Shown here one piece after another: positions 35,106 through 46,266 of a stretch of 64,000 bases of DNA (positions are counted from its first letter, which is position 1; each line of letters starts with the position of its first letter). The stretch is from NCBI GenBank assembly GCA_963978905.1, contig OZ022258.1, positions 28,834,716 through 28,898,715 on the forward strand, in the 5' to 3' direction. The notes beneath the pieces are model-generated. The model did no database searches, had not been told where the DNA came from, and was given only the letters and a program-made list of their open reading frames with translations. The stretch comes from Trichostrongylus colubriformis. Lineage: Eukaryota; Nematoda; Chromadorea; Rhabditida; Trichostrongylidae. Position numbers and translations under genes: made by a program.

Positions 35106-35670
35106 TGGCAGCGGTGATAGCAACATGGTTTCACGTGATTAATGGCCAATAACCAGCGCTATATTGAGCCGCAGTTTGTAAGGTACAGATTTTTGATAAG
35201 TTGGTCGTGAAGAGTCCTCGGTTCGCGCCACGTCAATCGTGAGAAGGCATTTGCTATCTCCAGGAAGCAACCTTTATGTGGCGCATCTATGCTCTCATGT
35301 GGGTATGTGAGTTCTGAATGACACTCAACCAATCCTGAAATTAAAGTTTGGCCCACCCGATCGGGTCGCAAATTGATTAAGTGATGGCGCTTCTATTCAA
35401 CAACTTCCACCGGACTTGCACACACAAATAATCGTTCATCTTTCGAGGAACTTATCGAGAATTAAAGCACAATGCTCTTCGTGATTCTTGTCGCCTGTCG
35501 AAACATAACGCAGTATATCACTCTGCACTTACAATCAGTACGAACGCTAATTACGAGCCTCAAGGAATATGCAATATCACTATTCATAATAAACGAGTTT
35601 GAATAAAATTGACAGTAGGGCGTATGCTGCCAAAAAATACCATTCTGACATCCACCAAAACTTTTTCAGA

Positions 35671-35959
35671 GAATTTTAAGCAGAAAAAGTCAGTCATCGT
35701 AACAGGCAGTCACCCTGAGCATTCTCGAAAAAAAGGAAAAAGTATTTCAAAAAGTTCCCGAACAAGACGCAAGGGGAAAAAACACAGTCTAAGGACCATG
35801 GACCGGTGGAGGAAGCGATGGAAAGAGAAATTCGATCAACAAAAATATAAGAAGATCATCACAAAGCAATATTGCGGCAAATCAGAAATGAATGATAGAA
35901 ATCGAGAAGTGTGGTTTTTCACGACCCTCCCCCCCCCCCCCCCACTTCGTGCGCCCTGA
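35671..35959 (+). CDS. Lys/Arg-rich exon, unknown
   Basis: A strong acceptor CTTTTTCAG at about 35670 opens a frame running to a stop at 35959. It is very basic (KSSRTRRKGKKHSLR, then DRWRKRWKEKFDQQKYKKI), as in a nucleolar or RNA/DNA-binding tail. The last residues are encoded by a run of 15 C, which is more typical of intron, so the true exon probably ends before 35920. No good donor is visible. Confidence 0.35.
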
Positions 35960-38450
35960 AAGAGGTGCGGGTGATGAGTACGATGGCAAAAGCGACTTGT
36001 GGCACTCTCGACGCGTAACGGCTGCTGCTCTTGCTGCGACCTTGCGATTGTCACGATGTTTTTTCATTGAACATTGATCTTTCCGGCGAGGAATTTTGCC
36101 GTAACAAAAAAAATCAAAAGAAAGGAAGGACAAGGAAACAAAATAGGAAAGAAAGGGGGAGAAAAATGCTAGTGTTTTGTTACTCCGAGCAAGATTCTTA
36201 ATGGAAGCGAAAGTTTCGTAGACGTCCATGGATAAGCTAGAAGACGCAGTAAGTTGACGGATGAAGTAATTCGGAAAATGAGAGCCTCAAATCACGCCTA
36301 GCAGTCTTCTGGTCGAAACATGGCCTCAGCTATAGGAAAGGTCTGTTGTTCCAGTGATTGGTAGGATTTCGATCACCTTTTGCAAAAAATGAGGAGATAA
36401 GCCGATCTAGCACTCGCTCCAATGAATCATGTCATGGGGAAGGAGGATCGATGTGGGTTGCCATGTTATGGCCAAATCTGGCAGGTGTGATCGCATGAGA
36501 ACGCTTCTCGGAGGGGAGCTTCAGCTTCTATAGGGCCTAATTGCGTATTATTTTGAAAGGCAATATAAGAAGTCAACCTTACGATCACCAAACTATCACG
36601 CTTGGGCATTGAATGCGAAAGAGTCTTGAAGGAATTCGCCATGCCCATATGTCTACAGCTCCTGGAAGAGATTCCAATCTATCGAAACTCTAGTGAATCA
36701 CAGAGCTCCTGCGTTTAAAAATGGGCAAATCCAACTAAACAATCTAACAATCTGACCGACGCGCACCGGTTTACAGATACAATCGTCAAAAAGGAAATGT
36801 TTCGGTGTGGCTATTGTGAAAGAAAGTACATACGGTTGGCAATAACAGAGTAGACGCGTCTTGTGCAAATAAATCTGAATAAATTGCATATTCAGTGGAG
36901 CTAAAAGTCGATATCGGAACGGACGTTGTAATGGTCTTCATGAAGGTCTCGGAATCCGATTCGATTGTTCTTCCGTAAGGCAGACTATCCTTGGCGTGAA
37001 AACTCTTGCAAATGATGGTTCCGATACGACCGTTCAGAAGGTTTTGCAGTACGATTCCTTAGAGAGGTGACCTGTACCCTAGAAAACGACGTGGACTGAG
37101 GAGGGGAAGAGGTACATTTCCAGAGGACACACTTGTTTCTCTAACAGGCCCAGGAATCCCCGGCTAACTTTTGACTCAGCTCCGGAGGTTCAAAAGTTCG
37201 AGACATAAACCCTGTGCCCGAACCAAAGTAAGCAAAAAAGGATTCAAACGTGATTACCCTCGAAAAGGTTGGATAGTGGCATATGCAATTAGGCCTATAG
37301 ATGTGTACAAGTGAGCTGGCCTGTATACAAGTCAGAGTGCCTAAGCTCATGACTGGACAGTGGTACCAGTTCTGAGCTTCGCCCTATGCGGGCATGAAAC
37401 CAGCACTTGTAGAGGCAGATAGTAAGCGAGTAAGCAATATAGATCTAAGAATCGAAGGAAAACCATAAACGAAACTACAACGATGTTCCATGGCTTACCC
37501 CTCGGAGATTTTATGTCCAAATGATTTAAGCACATTTCGCAAATTGAATTCATGTGTTAGTGAGACCAACGGTGAAATTCAGCAACGCAGTACATCGCAA
37601 AAGGAGTAAAAACTGGGTTCTAAAAATATCCAAACCCAAATGAAGCTCCCCATAAGCGTGAAAGACTGCAACCTATTTGAATAACTTCTTCAATATAGGG
37701 AAAGCGAACTGTGGTGTAAGAAAGCTTCCTGCAAATTTCTGATTGTGAGCAGCGAGTTAACCACTAAATTTGTAGGCTATCCCTACCGTTTACGGAGGAG
37801 CTCACCAGAACTGAAAGGAAAATTGCATGAAAAACTTCAAAGTAGATTTGCCTTTGCATAGACGAAAGAAAGAAGAAGGGATTGTAAATGGAAACAATAA
37901 CAGTGTGGATAAAAGGGACATCCTGAACATGTCAATCAGTCAGGGAAAGGGAGCAGAACAACACTGAAAACTTTGGTAGAACAAAGGAATGGCTGAGAAA
38001 AAGAACTACCTTGGGAACACAGCATTTCCACTTCAAGCTTTCTATTTAGCTTATCAAGACTGATCAAAAGCAAAAGGCAATACAAAAAGGAAAGTGCGCA
38101 TATGTATGTACTTTTGATTAATTCCATGATGTGATGATGGCTTACGCTGAACTGGTGGTAGCTGTTGTTAGAGAATCAATTTATGAACCACATACAAATA
38201 CGATTCAGCGAAATTCCAAAAACGGCTAAAATATGGCGCGTGTGGAATGACCTTTAGATGGAATGATGGAGGGATGATTGATTGAATTTATTCTGCTCAA
38301 CGGTTCAAGGCTTCCTCTTGTCCGACGCATTCATTTCACTGGTAGTTGATTTATGCACGCGCTCTTTTATGGGTCGGCCCAGTGAGTACTCCATACACTG
38401 TGCGGTTGTTTTACAACTTAAGTGAGCTTATTAATTTATTTAGAAAGTCG
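35960..38450. other. No gene supported
   Basis: Several short minus-strand frames. One at 37553-37498 begins MNSICEMCLNHLD with a donor after it, but nothing confirms a RING domain. Otherwise featureless. Confidence 0.35.
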
Positions 38451-38452
38451 AA

Positions 38453-38836
38453 TCAGCCTACAAACACGAGAAACAAATAAACATTGGATTGTCGATTTGA
38501 ATAAAAACCGGCAAAACACCGTTGAAAAGTGCATGCACGACGACTAGTGTGCGCAAACTCGTCAAAATGCGACGAAGGTGGAAAAAAATTCCGCAAGTGC
38601 CTTGGTCGTCCGTGTCGTAGTCGTCCGATGGTTTTTTTCGTAGATGAAAAATGACTGTGATAATCTCCATCGCGTTGCGATGCACTCAGCGCCCTTCGGC
38701 GACGGCAACGATAGTCGCCATCGTCGCCGTCGAACGATGGCGGCTGGGTGGGTCGATCCGACGGTCGGTTGTAACACAAGCATAGTTGGCGGCCTGTCAG
38801 CCACGGCCACACAAAACTGCCTGCGCTCTGGGCCAT
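38453..38836 (-). CDS. GC-rich open frame of 127 codons, doubtful
   Basis: It starts at an ATG (MAQSAGSFVWPW) and is open to 38453, but two other frames over the same GC-rich bases are also open, one with an acidic DDYDTDDQGTC segment. Open frames in all directions are expected from high local GC, so coding status is uncertain. It may be a first exon or a promoter-proximal GC island. Confidence 0.2.
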   Translation of the reverse strand: MAQSAGSFVWPWLTGRQLCLCYNRPSDRPTQPPSFDGDDGDYRCRRRRALSASQRDGDYHSHFSSTKKTIGRLRHGRPRHLRNFFPPSSHFDEFAHTSRRACTFQRCFAGFYSNRQSNVYLFLVFVG

Positions 38837-38917
38837 GAATTAACTGCCAAACGATCGTCAGCTATCCAGCAACAGCAGCTACATATTTTCACACATATAC
38901 ACATACACATACATATA

Positions 38918-39429
38918 CAGGGTGGTCCGTATGAAGTGTGACGGGTTAAAAAATTGATATTCGGGCATTTGCAGCTTTTTTTGCTTTTTGTGTTGTTATT
39001 CGTTTTTCTCGTCTAGGTAAGGATGGTATCACATACCGATCGTTCAGCAGTAGTTGCTATGCACAAGCGCGTCGCGTCAGTTATGGGGTTTACTCACTTT
39101 CGCCAAGTGCAAAAAAACAAAGGGTGATCAAAGAAATAAAAGTACTAGGGCAAAATATCCCTGGAATATTCCTCTAAAAACAGGAGCAGGCTGAGGCCTA
39201 TTACTTTCACAAAAATAGAAATCTCGCCGGACATGACTGCACGCATCCTGAAGAATTTCAGGAAGAGGATGCTTGTATTGAAGCTGGTGGCGGACATTCG
39301 GAATATGATGTGTAAGCCCTCATGTAGAATTTTCCGACGGTTTGAACAAACAAAAAGTTTACTTATTTGGCTTGTTTACTGCAAACTTGTGGGTAGTTTT
39401 TTCCGTCACGTTTCATGTGGACCAACCTG
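38918..39429 (+). mobile_element. Deleted Tc1/mariner-superfamily element
   Basis: Inverted ends CAGGGTGGTCCGTATGAAG (left) and CAGGTTGGTCCACATGAAA (read from the right) are flanked by TA. Inside, a plus-strand N-terminal piece (DRSAVVAMHKRVASVM) and a C-terminal piece (DMTARILKNFRKRM) of a transposase remain, with the catalytic middle deleted. CA-rich microsatellites lie on both sides. Confidence 0.8.
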
Positions 39430-39430
39430 T

Positions 39431-39560
39431 ACTATACATGAACACATATTCACATACACATACACATACACACATACATATATACACATTCACATACACA
39501 TATACACATGCACTTACACACACATACACGTGTACATTCATGCACACGTCTGCGTATATG
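39431..39560 (+). repeat. CA/TACA-rich microsatellite
   Basis: Repeated CACATA and ACACATACA units follow the right end of the 38918-39429 element. A similar short tract precedes its left end at 38885-38917. Confidence 0.85.
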
Positions 39561-40879
39561 AGAATGCACATTAGCAGACAGTCATCATGCAGTGTTCAGG
39601 TGTGCTATTTGCGATGGCGGACATCAGAAAACGCTGAAAGAACTCACAGCAGGACGAGGAAGCAGTGAAATGTGACGGAAACCACACAACTTGGAACGTA
39701 AATGCAGTGGTTAAGGAATAACTCAAAAGGTTAAGGAATAACTCAAAACGCCCAGGTTGAGGGCAAGGCAGTGAAAAAAGGAAATACCGTGCATACACTA
39801 TAGGTGGATTAATGTGACCATTTTTCTATGAGATGATATGGTGGTGGCATTGGCGCAGTGGCCGAAAGCAACGCACTTTGTGCCACGAGATGAACTCTTA
39901 CTTATTCCTGGTATTTTTATAGCTTGTACGTCGAGCAATCTGCAGCAGATTGAGCTGAGAGTGTTATACGTCGGCTTGATATTGAGTAGCCGCCGCAGGG
40001 TATCATACAAAACGCTTTTGCGCGCGGGTAGTTCGAATGCGTGGGGCACTCCCAGAAGTGTCTCCGTAGTGGCCGACTTTATACTAATTTCACACCAATT
40101 TCATTCAATTATTCATGAAAAATATACCGAGCAAGAGATGGGATATGAAAGCAAGTGAACAGTAAACAAGCAAGTAAACACAAAAGGTTGAGAAGGTATA
40201 AAAAACATCGTAAAGGAACCGGGAGGGCCGGGAGAAAGGGGAAGATGGGGAAAAATGATTGCTGTGAAACAAACATTCGAGGTTAAAAGCGATAATCCGT
40301 GGGGAAATATGGTTCTAAAAGTGCAACATTGTGGTCTATTCGCATCTCCCGCGCATCTCTCGAAACTGCAAATTTACCTTTACGAGTTACTCGCTGTAGG
40401 TGATGTCATTTGTTGTCTCGTAGGATGCATTTCATTCATTCATGATGATGTCAAATAAGTGGAGCAACAAACAGCAGTATTCAAGTAAAACAATGAATGA
40501 GATAATAAGCAACAGGGCAAGAAAAAAGTGTTTGTGGTAAAAAAAATCCACTGATTTCACTATCTCAACGGGGTATGTTTAGATAAAGGCCCTTCCCTAT
40601 GATTTGGAAACTAACAGGCATCACCACAGGGGTCCTGACCTCAGAAAAAAATAATCACCAAGGTAGAGAAATTAAAAGTAAAAGATAAGGTTTTTTAGTG
40701 ATCATTAATTCCTTGCTAGAATGCGCTGCACATTCTAATTCTATTCAAATTCGTAGCGGCAAGTGAATGCGATTTGGCTTATACAATGATTTGCTGGGTT
40801 AGTAGAATTACAGTTAAACAGTTTCACACCCCCAGACAAATCTGGTCAAGCCAATTCACTCACCCTGGTGTATGAGACC

Positions 40880-41252
40880 CCTAATTGGTCTCATGCAAAG
40901 TTTCACGCGAAGAAGTGAGAACTCGGCTAAGATACACCTCCCCAAATCGTCGACCGGATGGGCGGGGCCTCCGAGTAAAAGCTCCGTCCGTCGTCCACCA
41001 CGGCTGGGAACGGAGAGTGTGACTGTTTACGTAACTTTCTATTCATACAATGCTTCTTCGACTGCGGCGGACGTCGGTACGGGGCCTTTACTCGGAGGCT
41101 CCGCCCATCTGGCCAGAAATTTGGGGAGCTGTATCTTAGCCGGATTCTCACTTTTTCGCATGGAACTTTGCATGCGGTCCTTATCAGGCAAATACAACAT
41201 AAATATATGGGTAACAAAGAATTTCATTTTCCTGTAAACGATTCCTTTAAAG
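40880..41252. repeat. Foldback MITE, family B copy 2, left arm truncated
   Basis: It shares with copy 1 the segments GCATGCAA, AAGTGAGAA, GATGGGCG, CGGCGGACG and AGGCAAATACAACA. The right arm is complete to AAACGATTCCTTTAAAGG, but the left arm lacks about 70 bp at its outer end. Confidence 0.75.
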
Positions 41253-41759
41253 GCAGCGATATGGGTAATGCACGATGAGTGCGACTCTTGCAAGAAATGT
41301 AGCCATGTATGTACATACATTTCTCCAGTTTTTGAGAGCTAAAAATAATTGAATGAAGGAAAAAGCTTTTATTCGGTCAAGGCGCAAGTGCATCCACCAG
41401 CACATAAAGCGAGCACTGACCCCAAGTGCACCTACGATCCTGAAAGAAAGTGAATTGAGTGGCACCTAGCAAAGAAGATTGGTGAACACTCAACGCTAAT
41501 TAATCGATACAGAACAGCAGAGTTGGCTCGAGTGGTTAAACCAAAGTGAAGGTGTGACCGTCGATTTGAGTGACTTCTATATGTTGTTCAGGAGCCAAAG
41601 TGTCTAGCAAAAGCGTCACAAAGTCCATCTGTAGTTCATATTTTACTACGTCTAGTGGTTTGATGTCTTGGAGGCATATTATGCTTTGAGTGGGAGAGGA
41701 GCGCCGTTTTACTTGTAACTACTCAAACTGTACTAAATTTCGTCAGCTTCCTCAGCATG

Positions 41760-42434
41760 CTACGAGAATGGTGAAAACAGCTTTTCACAAACAACGACCA
41801 AGATGATGTTACCTTTAGTAAGAGCGGAAAGCGCCTTTAAAGGAGTCAGGTTCATTGGGGTATACGGGCCTCCTCTGCAGTGAGGTAGTTTAACGCACAG
41901 CCACGTATGTAGGCAGTAAGTGTGGGTTCCTAGCACATGCAAAACCAAAGTAGCCAGCGCGACTCCACCGAGCAGCGCTGGCCTGCTCAACCTATACCCT
42001 GTGATCGCTGCAATGACGATCGCATCGATGGCATTAAAACGCAACGATTGGCAAAGAACTCCCGCGAAATAAGGAGGGAATTCAAATAGTGGAAGAAACG
42101 TGACCAACCACTGAGGAAAACATTGAGTTCCAACAGCTGGGAACGTCCTTAGAGGCTCACTTTTACACGATAATCTCGCACATCCATACATAGCTATGTG
42201 CCAAGAAGCTTCGCTGTCGTCATTTTTCCGGGCTTCCTCCTTTCTTTTCTTTGTTGCGCATCTCCAAACTTCTAATTTCATGGTCTGGTGCTTATCCCAC
42301 TGCAATGTGCTGGAATGTGCCTTTGATATTTTGCGTAAGGAGTCGAACGAGCATAACCATTTGATTATTTTCGATATTTTTGATTTTTGATAGTTGCTGA
42401 TTATCGCCGCAGCCCGCGATGCTAAAGCTACCAC
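41760..42434 (-). CDS. Longest open frame (224 codons), hydrophobic core, doubtful gene
   Basis: The frame is open throughout and contains a hydrophobic stretch (ALLGGVALATLVLHVLG) that could span a membrane. The first 60 codons overlap a dispersed repeat (42381-42420), so the start is not real. An acceptor (GTCATTGCAG) precedes the hydrophobic part and a donor (AAAG/GTAACA) follows it at about 41810, so one exon of about 190 nt is possible. Confidence 0.25.
   Translation of the reverse strand: MVALASRAAAIISNYQKSKISKIIKWLCSFDSLRKISKAHSSTLQWDKHQTMKLEVWRCATKKRKEEARKNDDSEASWHIAMYGCARLSCKSEPLRTFPAVGTQCFPQWLVTFLPLFEFPPYFAGVLCQSLRFNAIDAIVIAAITGYRLSRPALLGGVALATLVLHVLGTHTYCLHTWLCVKLPHCRGGPYTPMNLTPLKALSALTKGNIILVVVCEKLFSPFS
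42381..42420 (+). repeat. Dispersed repeat (GATTATCGCCGCAGC family)
   Basis: TTTTGATAG.TGCTGATTATCG followed by CCGCAGC..GCGATG occurs here, at 43268-43310 (plus) and at 59525-59575 (minus). Copies here and at 59.5 kb are next to a sequence carrying a tRNA-like GGTTCGA box. Confidence 0.7.
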
Positions 42435-42531
42435 AAGGATGCTGAGTGAAAGGAAAAGCTTTCGTCTCGGACGGAGTTCGAACCTTCGAGCATATGTGCT
42501 AATCCATTACACAACCTGGACCCCATTCACC

Positions 42532-43085
42532 TTAAAGGCAGCTTTAGGGGAAATGCGGAAGAAAAGTGAAAGAAGTAGTGGATATGAAAGCCGGGATGCC
42601 TAGTAACACGACAGTGGAGAAAAAACGGATGGAAATGGCCAAGTACCCGAAAAATAGGATCCTTTCCCACCGTAGTTTTTCACTAAATGACTCCTTTTGG
42701 GATTTCTTATCATCCACGTTGACCCTAACATTGCCTTCAATTCAGCTTCAGAATGGTATGCGCGGACGACCTTTCCGTCAAGAGACGGATAGTCCGCATA
42801 GGTTTTTCATTGGCATTACCAAGACGTAAACATGAAGGGATGTTCGGAAATGCGACAGCATCTAATTTCATGTGGTGAGCTTCAAGCTAAAAGTGAAAAA
42901 GCGCGCTGCGATACTTTCAATCCTGCCGATCTCCTTGACCAACCTCACCGTGATCAACCACTAATCACGTCGCCAGGAGGCGGGCTGCCCTAAACCAATG
43001 CGGCTTGCCCTGACGAGGCCGCCTCCGCCACAGCTCAAGGGGGCGCCTTCCGCGGGGATTCCGCCATGCATAGGCCTTTCAGACC
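42532..43085 (-). repeat. Family A repeat, copy 4, with an inserted duplicate of its flank
   Basis: It begins CTTAAAGGCAGCTTT and is collinear with the reverse complement of copy 1 to GGCCTTTCAG. It is interrupted at 42671-42758 by an 88-bp segment that also occurs directly after the element at 43083-43172. Confidence 0.75.
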
Positions 43086-43172
43086 CGTAGTTTTTCACGA
43101 AATGGCTCCTTATGGGATTTCTTATCACCCACGTTGACCCTAACACTGTCTTCAATTCAGCTTCAGAATGGT
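42671..43172 (+). repeat. 88-bp direct repeat pair
   Basis: GTAGTTTTTCAC..AAATG..CTCCTT to CTTCAGAATGGTATG occurs at 42671-42758 and again at 43083-43172 with few mismatches. One copy is inside the family A element and the other abuts it. Confidence 0.8.
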
Positions 43173-43267
43173 ATGTTAACCATAGTTTATCAGCACTCAT
43201 GAGTATAACGCGTTGAGCCGGATGGCCAGAACCGTGAAGCTGAAAGCTTGAGTAGATACTGATTCTT

Positions 43268-43310
43268 GATATTTTTGATAGCTGCTGATTATCGCCGCAG
43301 CACGCGATGC
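43268..43310 (+). repeat. Dispersed repeat, second copy
   Basis: Same motif as 42381-42420, followed by GCACGCGATGCGGAGG. Confidence 0.7.
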
Positions 43311-43914
43311 GGAGGTTACTACACTCGACTGTAAAAACCTAGGATTCTTCGGTAACGTCCCACTAGCCACAACAGAGAGTTGTCAAAGAGAGATTGGAGT
43401 CTATAAAAGATGTGAGCATAGTTCGAGTAGAAAAGGAGAATAGTCGTGTCAAATGACGATAAAGATGCTACTGCAGCACATGGAAAAGATATGCTTCTCG
43501 GTTAATCTAAACCAAACTGCGTGGATTAAGCTGTTGAACGATCGAAGCTGGAGGCTTAGAATGTCAGATCATTAAAGCGTGAGGTTGAGGTGGTACGCCG
43601 GCATCGAAGCTGGCTTGTGGCTTGAGGAAGGATCAATTTGTCTAATACGCGACGATGCGAGAGCGCACTGAGCAAACCGACAAAACTGGTACAGGTCGAG
43701 ATCCTAGCGGCGAACGAAGTATGCCTGCCGTCGGAGGTGAAAGGTCGGTGTATTGGCCGACGGTGAGGTGCTGCCATGAAACTTCTATCTAGTTAGCTTT
43801 CATATGATAACAAAGTGTGGACAGATGCAAGCGAACAGTTCTAGAACAAGAGTATTTTTTCGTTTTCTCCGTTTATTTACCAATTTGCTGTTAACCTACT
43901 ACCTATGCACTTAC

Positions 43915-44480
43915 CTAGACATTGCACTTATAATGTAACTCACTTTGGGCTCGTAACCAGTTCGGAACGGAACCAGCTCACTCAGTCTCCGCTGATTCAA
44001 CAATACTGAGAAAGGGTAACCGTCGAACACCAGTTCTAAACGAAGGGTCAGGCGCATATCCTCACTGAGTTGTGCAACCAGGAAGAATGGGGCAGCTCGA
44101 TAGCGGAGATGCAACTTTGTGGAAACGTCTGCAATTTACTCAGCTGCCCCTATCCAGCCACCTCTTCATTGCTCCATGATCGGACACAGCCGAAATTCCT
44201 TGCAAGGGAAGAAAAAATCGAGTATCATGTCATTAAAAAACTTTCGTAGAAGGCTGCAGTTCGGCCAGTCACATCTATGATTTGTCGTTAGGAGCACAGG
44301 CAGGGTAGAGTATACAGAGGATCGAGGATTCATCGACAGGGTGGTCGTATTTGATCGGATAAGAGGATAGGGAATCGTACCTTCAAAGTTACTGGTATTG
44401 CAGAGGTCAAAAAAGGGGGAGTCGTATTCGGTCGCCGTAGAGGGGGGGGGTCGAATTGAAGCGGCTATTTTCCTCGACAA
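43915..44480 (-). CDS. Two internal exons of an unrecognised minus-strand gene
   Basis: Exon 44480-44381 (acceptor CACTTCCAG, donor GAAG/GTACG, 33 codons plus one base) joins in phase to exon 44128-43915 (acceptor TTGCAG, donor CTAG/GTAAGT, 70 codons). The second exon has an even, protein-like composition (for example FFLVAQLSEDMRLTLRLEL, then LVPFRTGYEPK). The first holds a Pro run encoded by a C-rich tract. A possible last exon starts at 43770 (acceptor ATGGCAG) and stops after 23 codons, also in phase but weakly supported. The start of the gene was not found. The family is unknown. Confidence 0.5.
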
Positions 44481-45182
44481 CTGGAAGTGCCCTGAGCACA
44501 GGCGTAGAGCAAAATGGAATGAGTAGAACATATCCAGTGAATTATGCTGCGTCGTTTTGGGAAAACGATGGCTTATGAGCTGACAAGGCACGATTAAATT
44601 CAACAGATATTAACAAGCACTGTTGCAGCGCTGTAATACTGATCATTATATCAGCAAAGATTATCGACTAAAAAAAATCAGCAATTGCTCATTTAGTGCC
44701 GCATCTCAAGAACGCCTTGATATTCAATTAAATTCATTCCCATTCCACATGGATTTTTCCGAAGTAGAAAACATCAGAAACTCATGCGACTGAAAGACGT
44801 GGCGATACACAAAATGGTAGATGATGATGAAAGACGGTAGAAAATGATACAGACCTGATCCGTAAGGGTTGTTCATTACCATTAAAACAGTAAAGAGCGA
44901 TCTATAAGAAGCGTCTGAGCGATTTAATATAAAGAGGGTGGAGACAGATAGGAAGTGAGCAGAACATGGGCTCAAAATAGCGCGACCACGAAATTTTGTC
45001 GAGGGAGCACTCCTCACTCGACTGAGGTAGCTTGGAGGTCCGAGGTGACTTTTCAGTAAAGATACGTGATCAGTCTTCGTCAGTCTTTAGGAATATAGCG
45101 GTTTCTAACCTCTTCTCCAAAACCCTAATTCAAGTAGTAACTCAGTTTTCGATCCATGTTTGAAGAGAGTGGAGACATATTA

Positions 45183-46030
45183 GGTTGGACGGGAAGTTCT
45201 GGGACACCTTGTGAGAAAAATTCAATTTATTTTAATTTTACTCACATGTAACTTCAGTCACCAAAGTATGCACCATCGTGATCTACAATGTACTGCCAAC
45301 GCTCAGGAAGATCGTAGATACCCTTCCGGTAGAATTCGGGAGACTTCTGGTCAAAGAAGTTCTGGAGCCCGCTCTTGAGATCGTCGTCATCTTTGAACTG
45401 TCGCCCGTCAAGGAAGTGGCTCAACGACCGGAATAGGTGGTAGTCAGTTGGGGACATGTCCGGGGAATATGGTGGGTGGGGAAGCGTCGTCCAGCCGAGG
45501 TCCTGGATCCTTTGACACGCCAACTTTGCCACATGTGGGTGAGCGTTATCGTGGAGGAAGAGGTCTTGGTCCATTTTTCCGGTAAGTTTTGGCGCTCCGG
45601 TGTCCAATTGCCTGCAGTAGAGATCGGCAGTGGCTGTCGTGTTGGATGGTAACAGTTTCCTATTTTTTTGAAAATTTTCAAAAAAAAAAAGTTTTTTTCT
45701 CAATGCAATTTTTTGAATATTTTCCTGTTCCAATTTGAGCCGATCGAGCCATCGGGCTGCCGCCATATGAGAGACAGTACCTGGGTCCATCGACTGGTTA
45801 ATTTTGTTAGTGGCCTCGCATGCTGAGGAACCGAGGCGGTGTTCGTGAATTTCGCACCTTTCGCGAAATTGCCGTAAATTCACTGCTAGTTGAAGCCGTA
45901 GAGAATATGAATGTGCTATTCAGAAGCCCTTTTCAGACGCTTCATATACCCCCCACTACCAAATGCTCCCGAAGCTTTACAGGTTTCTACAGGAAAAAAC
46001 AAAAAGTGTCCCAGAACTTCCCGTCCAACC
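45183..46030 (-). mobile_element. Internally deleted mariner, 848 bp
   Basis: The terminal inverted repeats are nearly perfect over 25 bp (GGTTGGACGGGAAGTTCTGG at both ends) with TA duplications at 45181-45182 and 46031-46032. It is a different mariner lineage from the one at 6476. Confidence 0.93.
45254..45883 (-). pseudogene. Mariner transposase lacking its middle
   Basis: A single 209-codon frame keeps the first helix-turn-helix (GSSACEATNKINQ, then ARWLDRL), the second catalytic Asp (FLHDNAHPHVAK) and the third (SPDMSPTDYHLF). The second HTH and the segment with the first Asp are missing between about residues 55 and 85, bridged by a Lys/Phe-rich junction from an A-rich tract. Normal mariner transposases have about 345 residues. 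The intact frame with few substitutions suggests a recent deletion derivative that could be moved by a full-length relative. Confidence 0.88.
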
Positions 46031-46266
46031 TAATAGAAAGTGGTGGGTTCGAATGTCAAGAATGTGCCAACAATAGTCACCTTTAAAATTAATCACCTCT
46101 CTCCACAAACGTGTAGCCCCACCGGGATGCAACATGTTCTCAAGGTCTTTTACAATCGTCATTGACTGACAATGACGGTAGTATGTAGGAGGGGGTGGGA
46201 GACGAGAAGGTGAAATAATAGGAATCGCAAGTGGTGTTGCGTTGTAAATGAGCGCATGGTGGCGCG

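Noticed and set aside
35836..36229. Overlapping minus-strand frames of 72-115 codons
   Set aside because: They read through the C15/G15 homopolymer and low-complexity DNA; they are shadows of the Lys-rich plus-strand frame.
37498..37553. First exon of a RING-finger protein (SICEMC)
   Set aside because: Only one Cys pair is present, the donor is ordinary and no following exon with the remaining zinc ligands was found.
39233..39574. 113-codon frame with Tyr/Thr/His repeats
   Set aside because: The repeats are translation of the CA/TA microsatellite after a transposon remnant.
41760..42434. Longest open frame as a complete 224-residue protein
   Set aside because: Its first part is a dispersed repeat also found at 43268 and 59525, and splice-like sites break it. 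At most one exon in it could be real, so it is kept only at low confidence.
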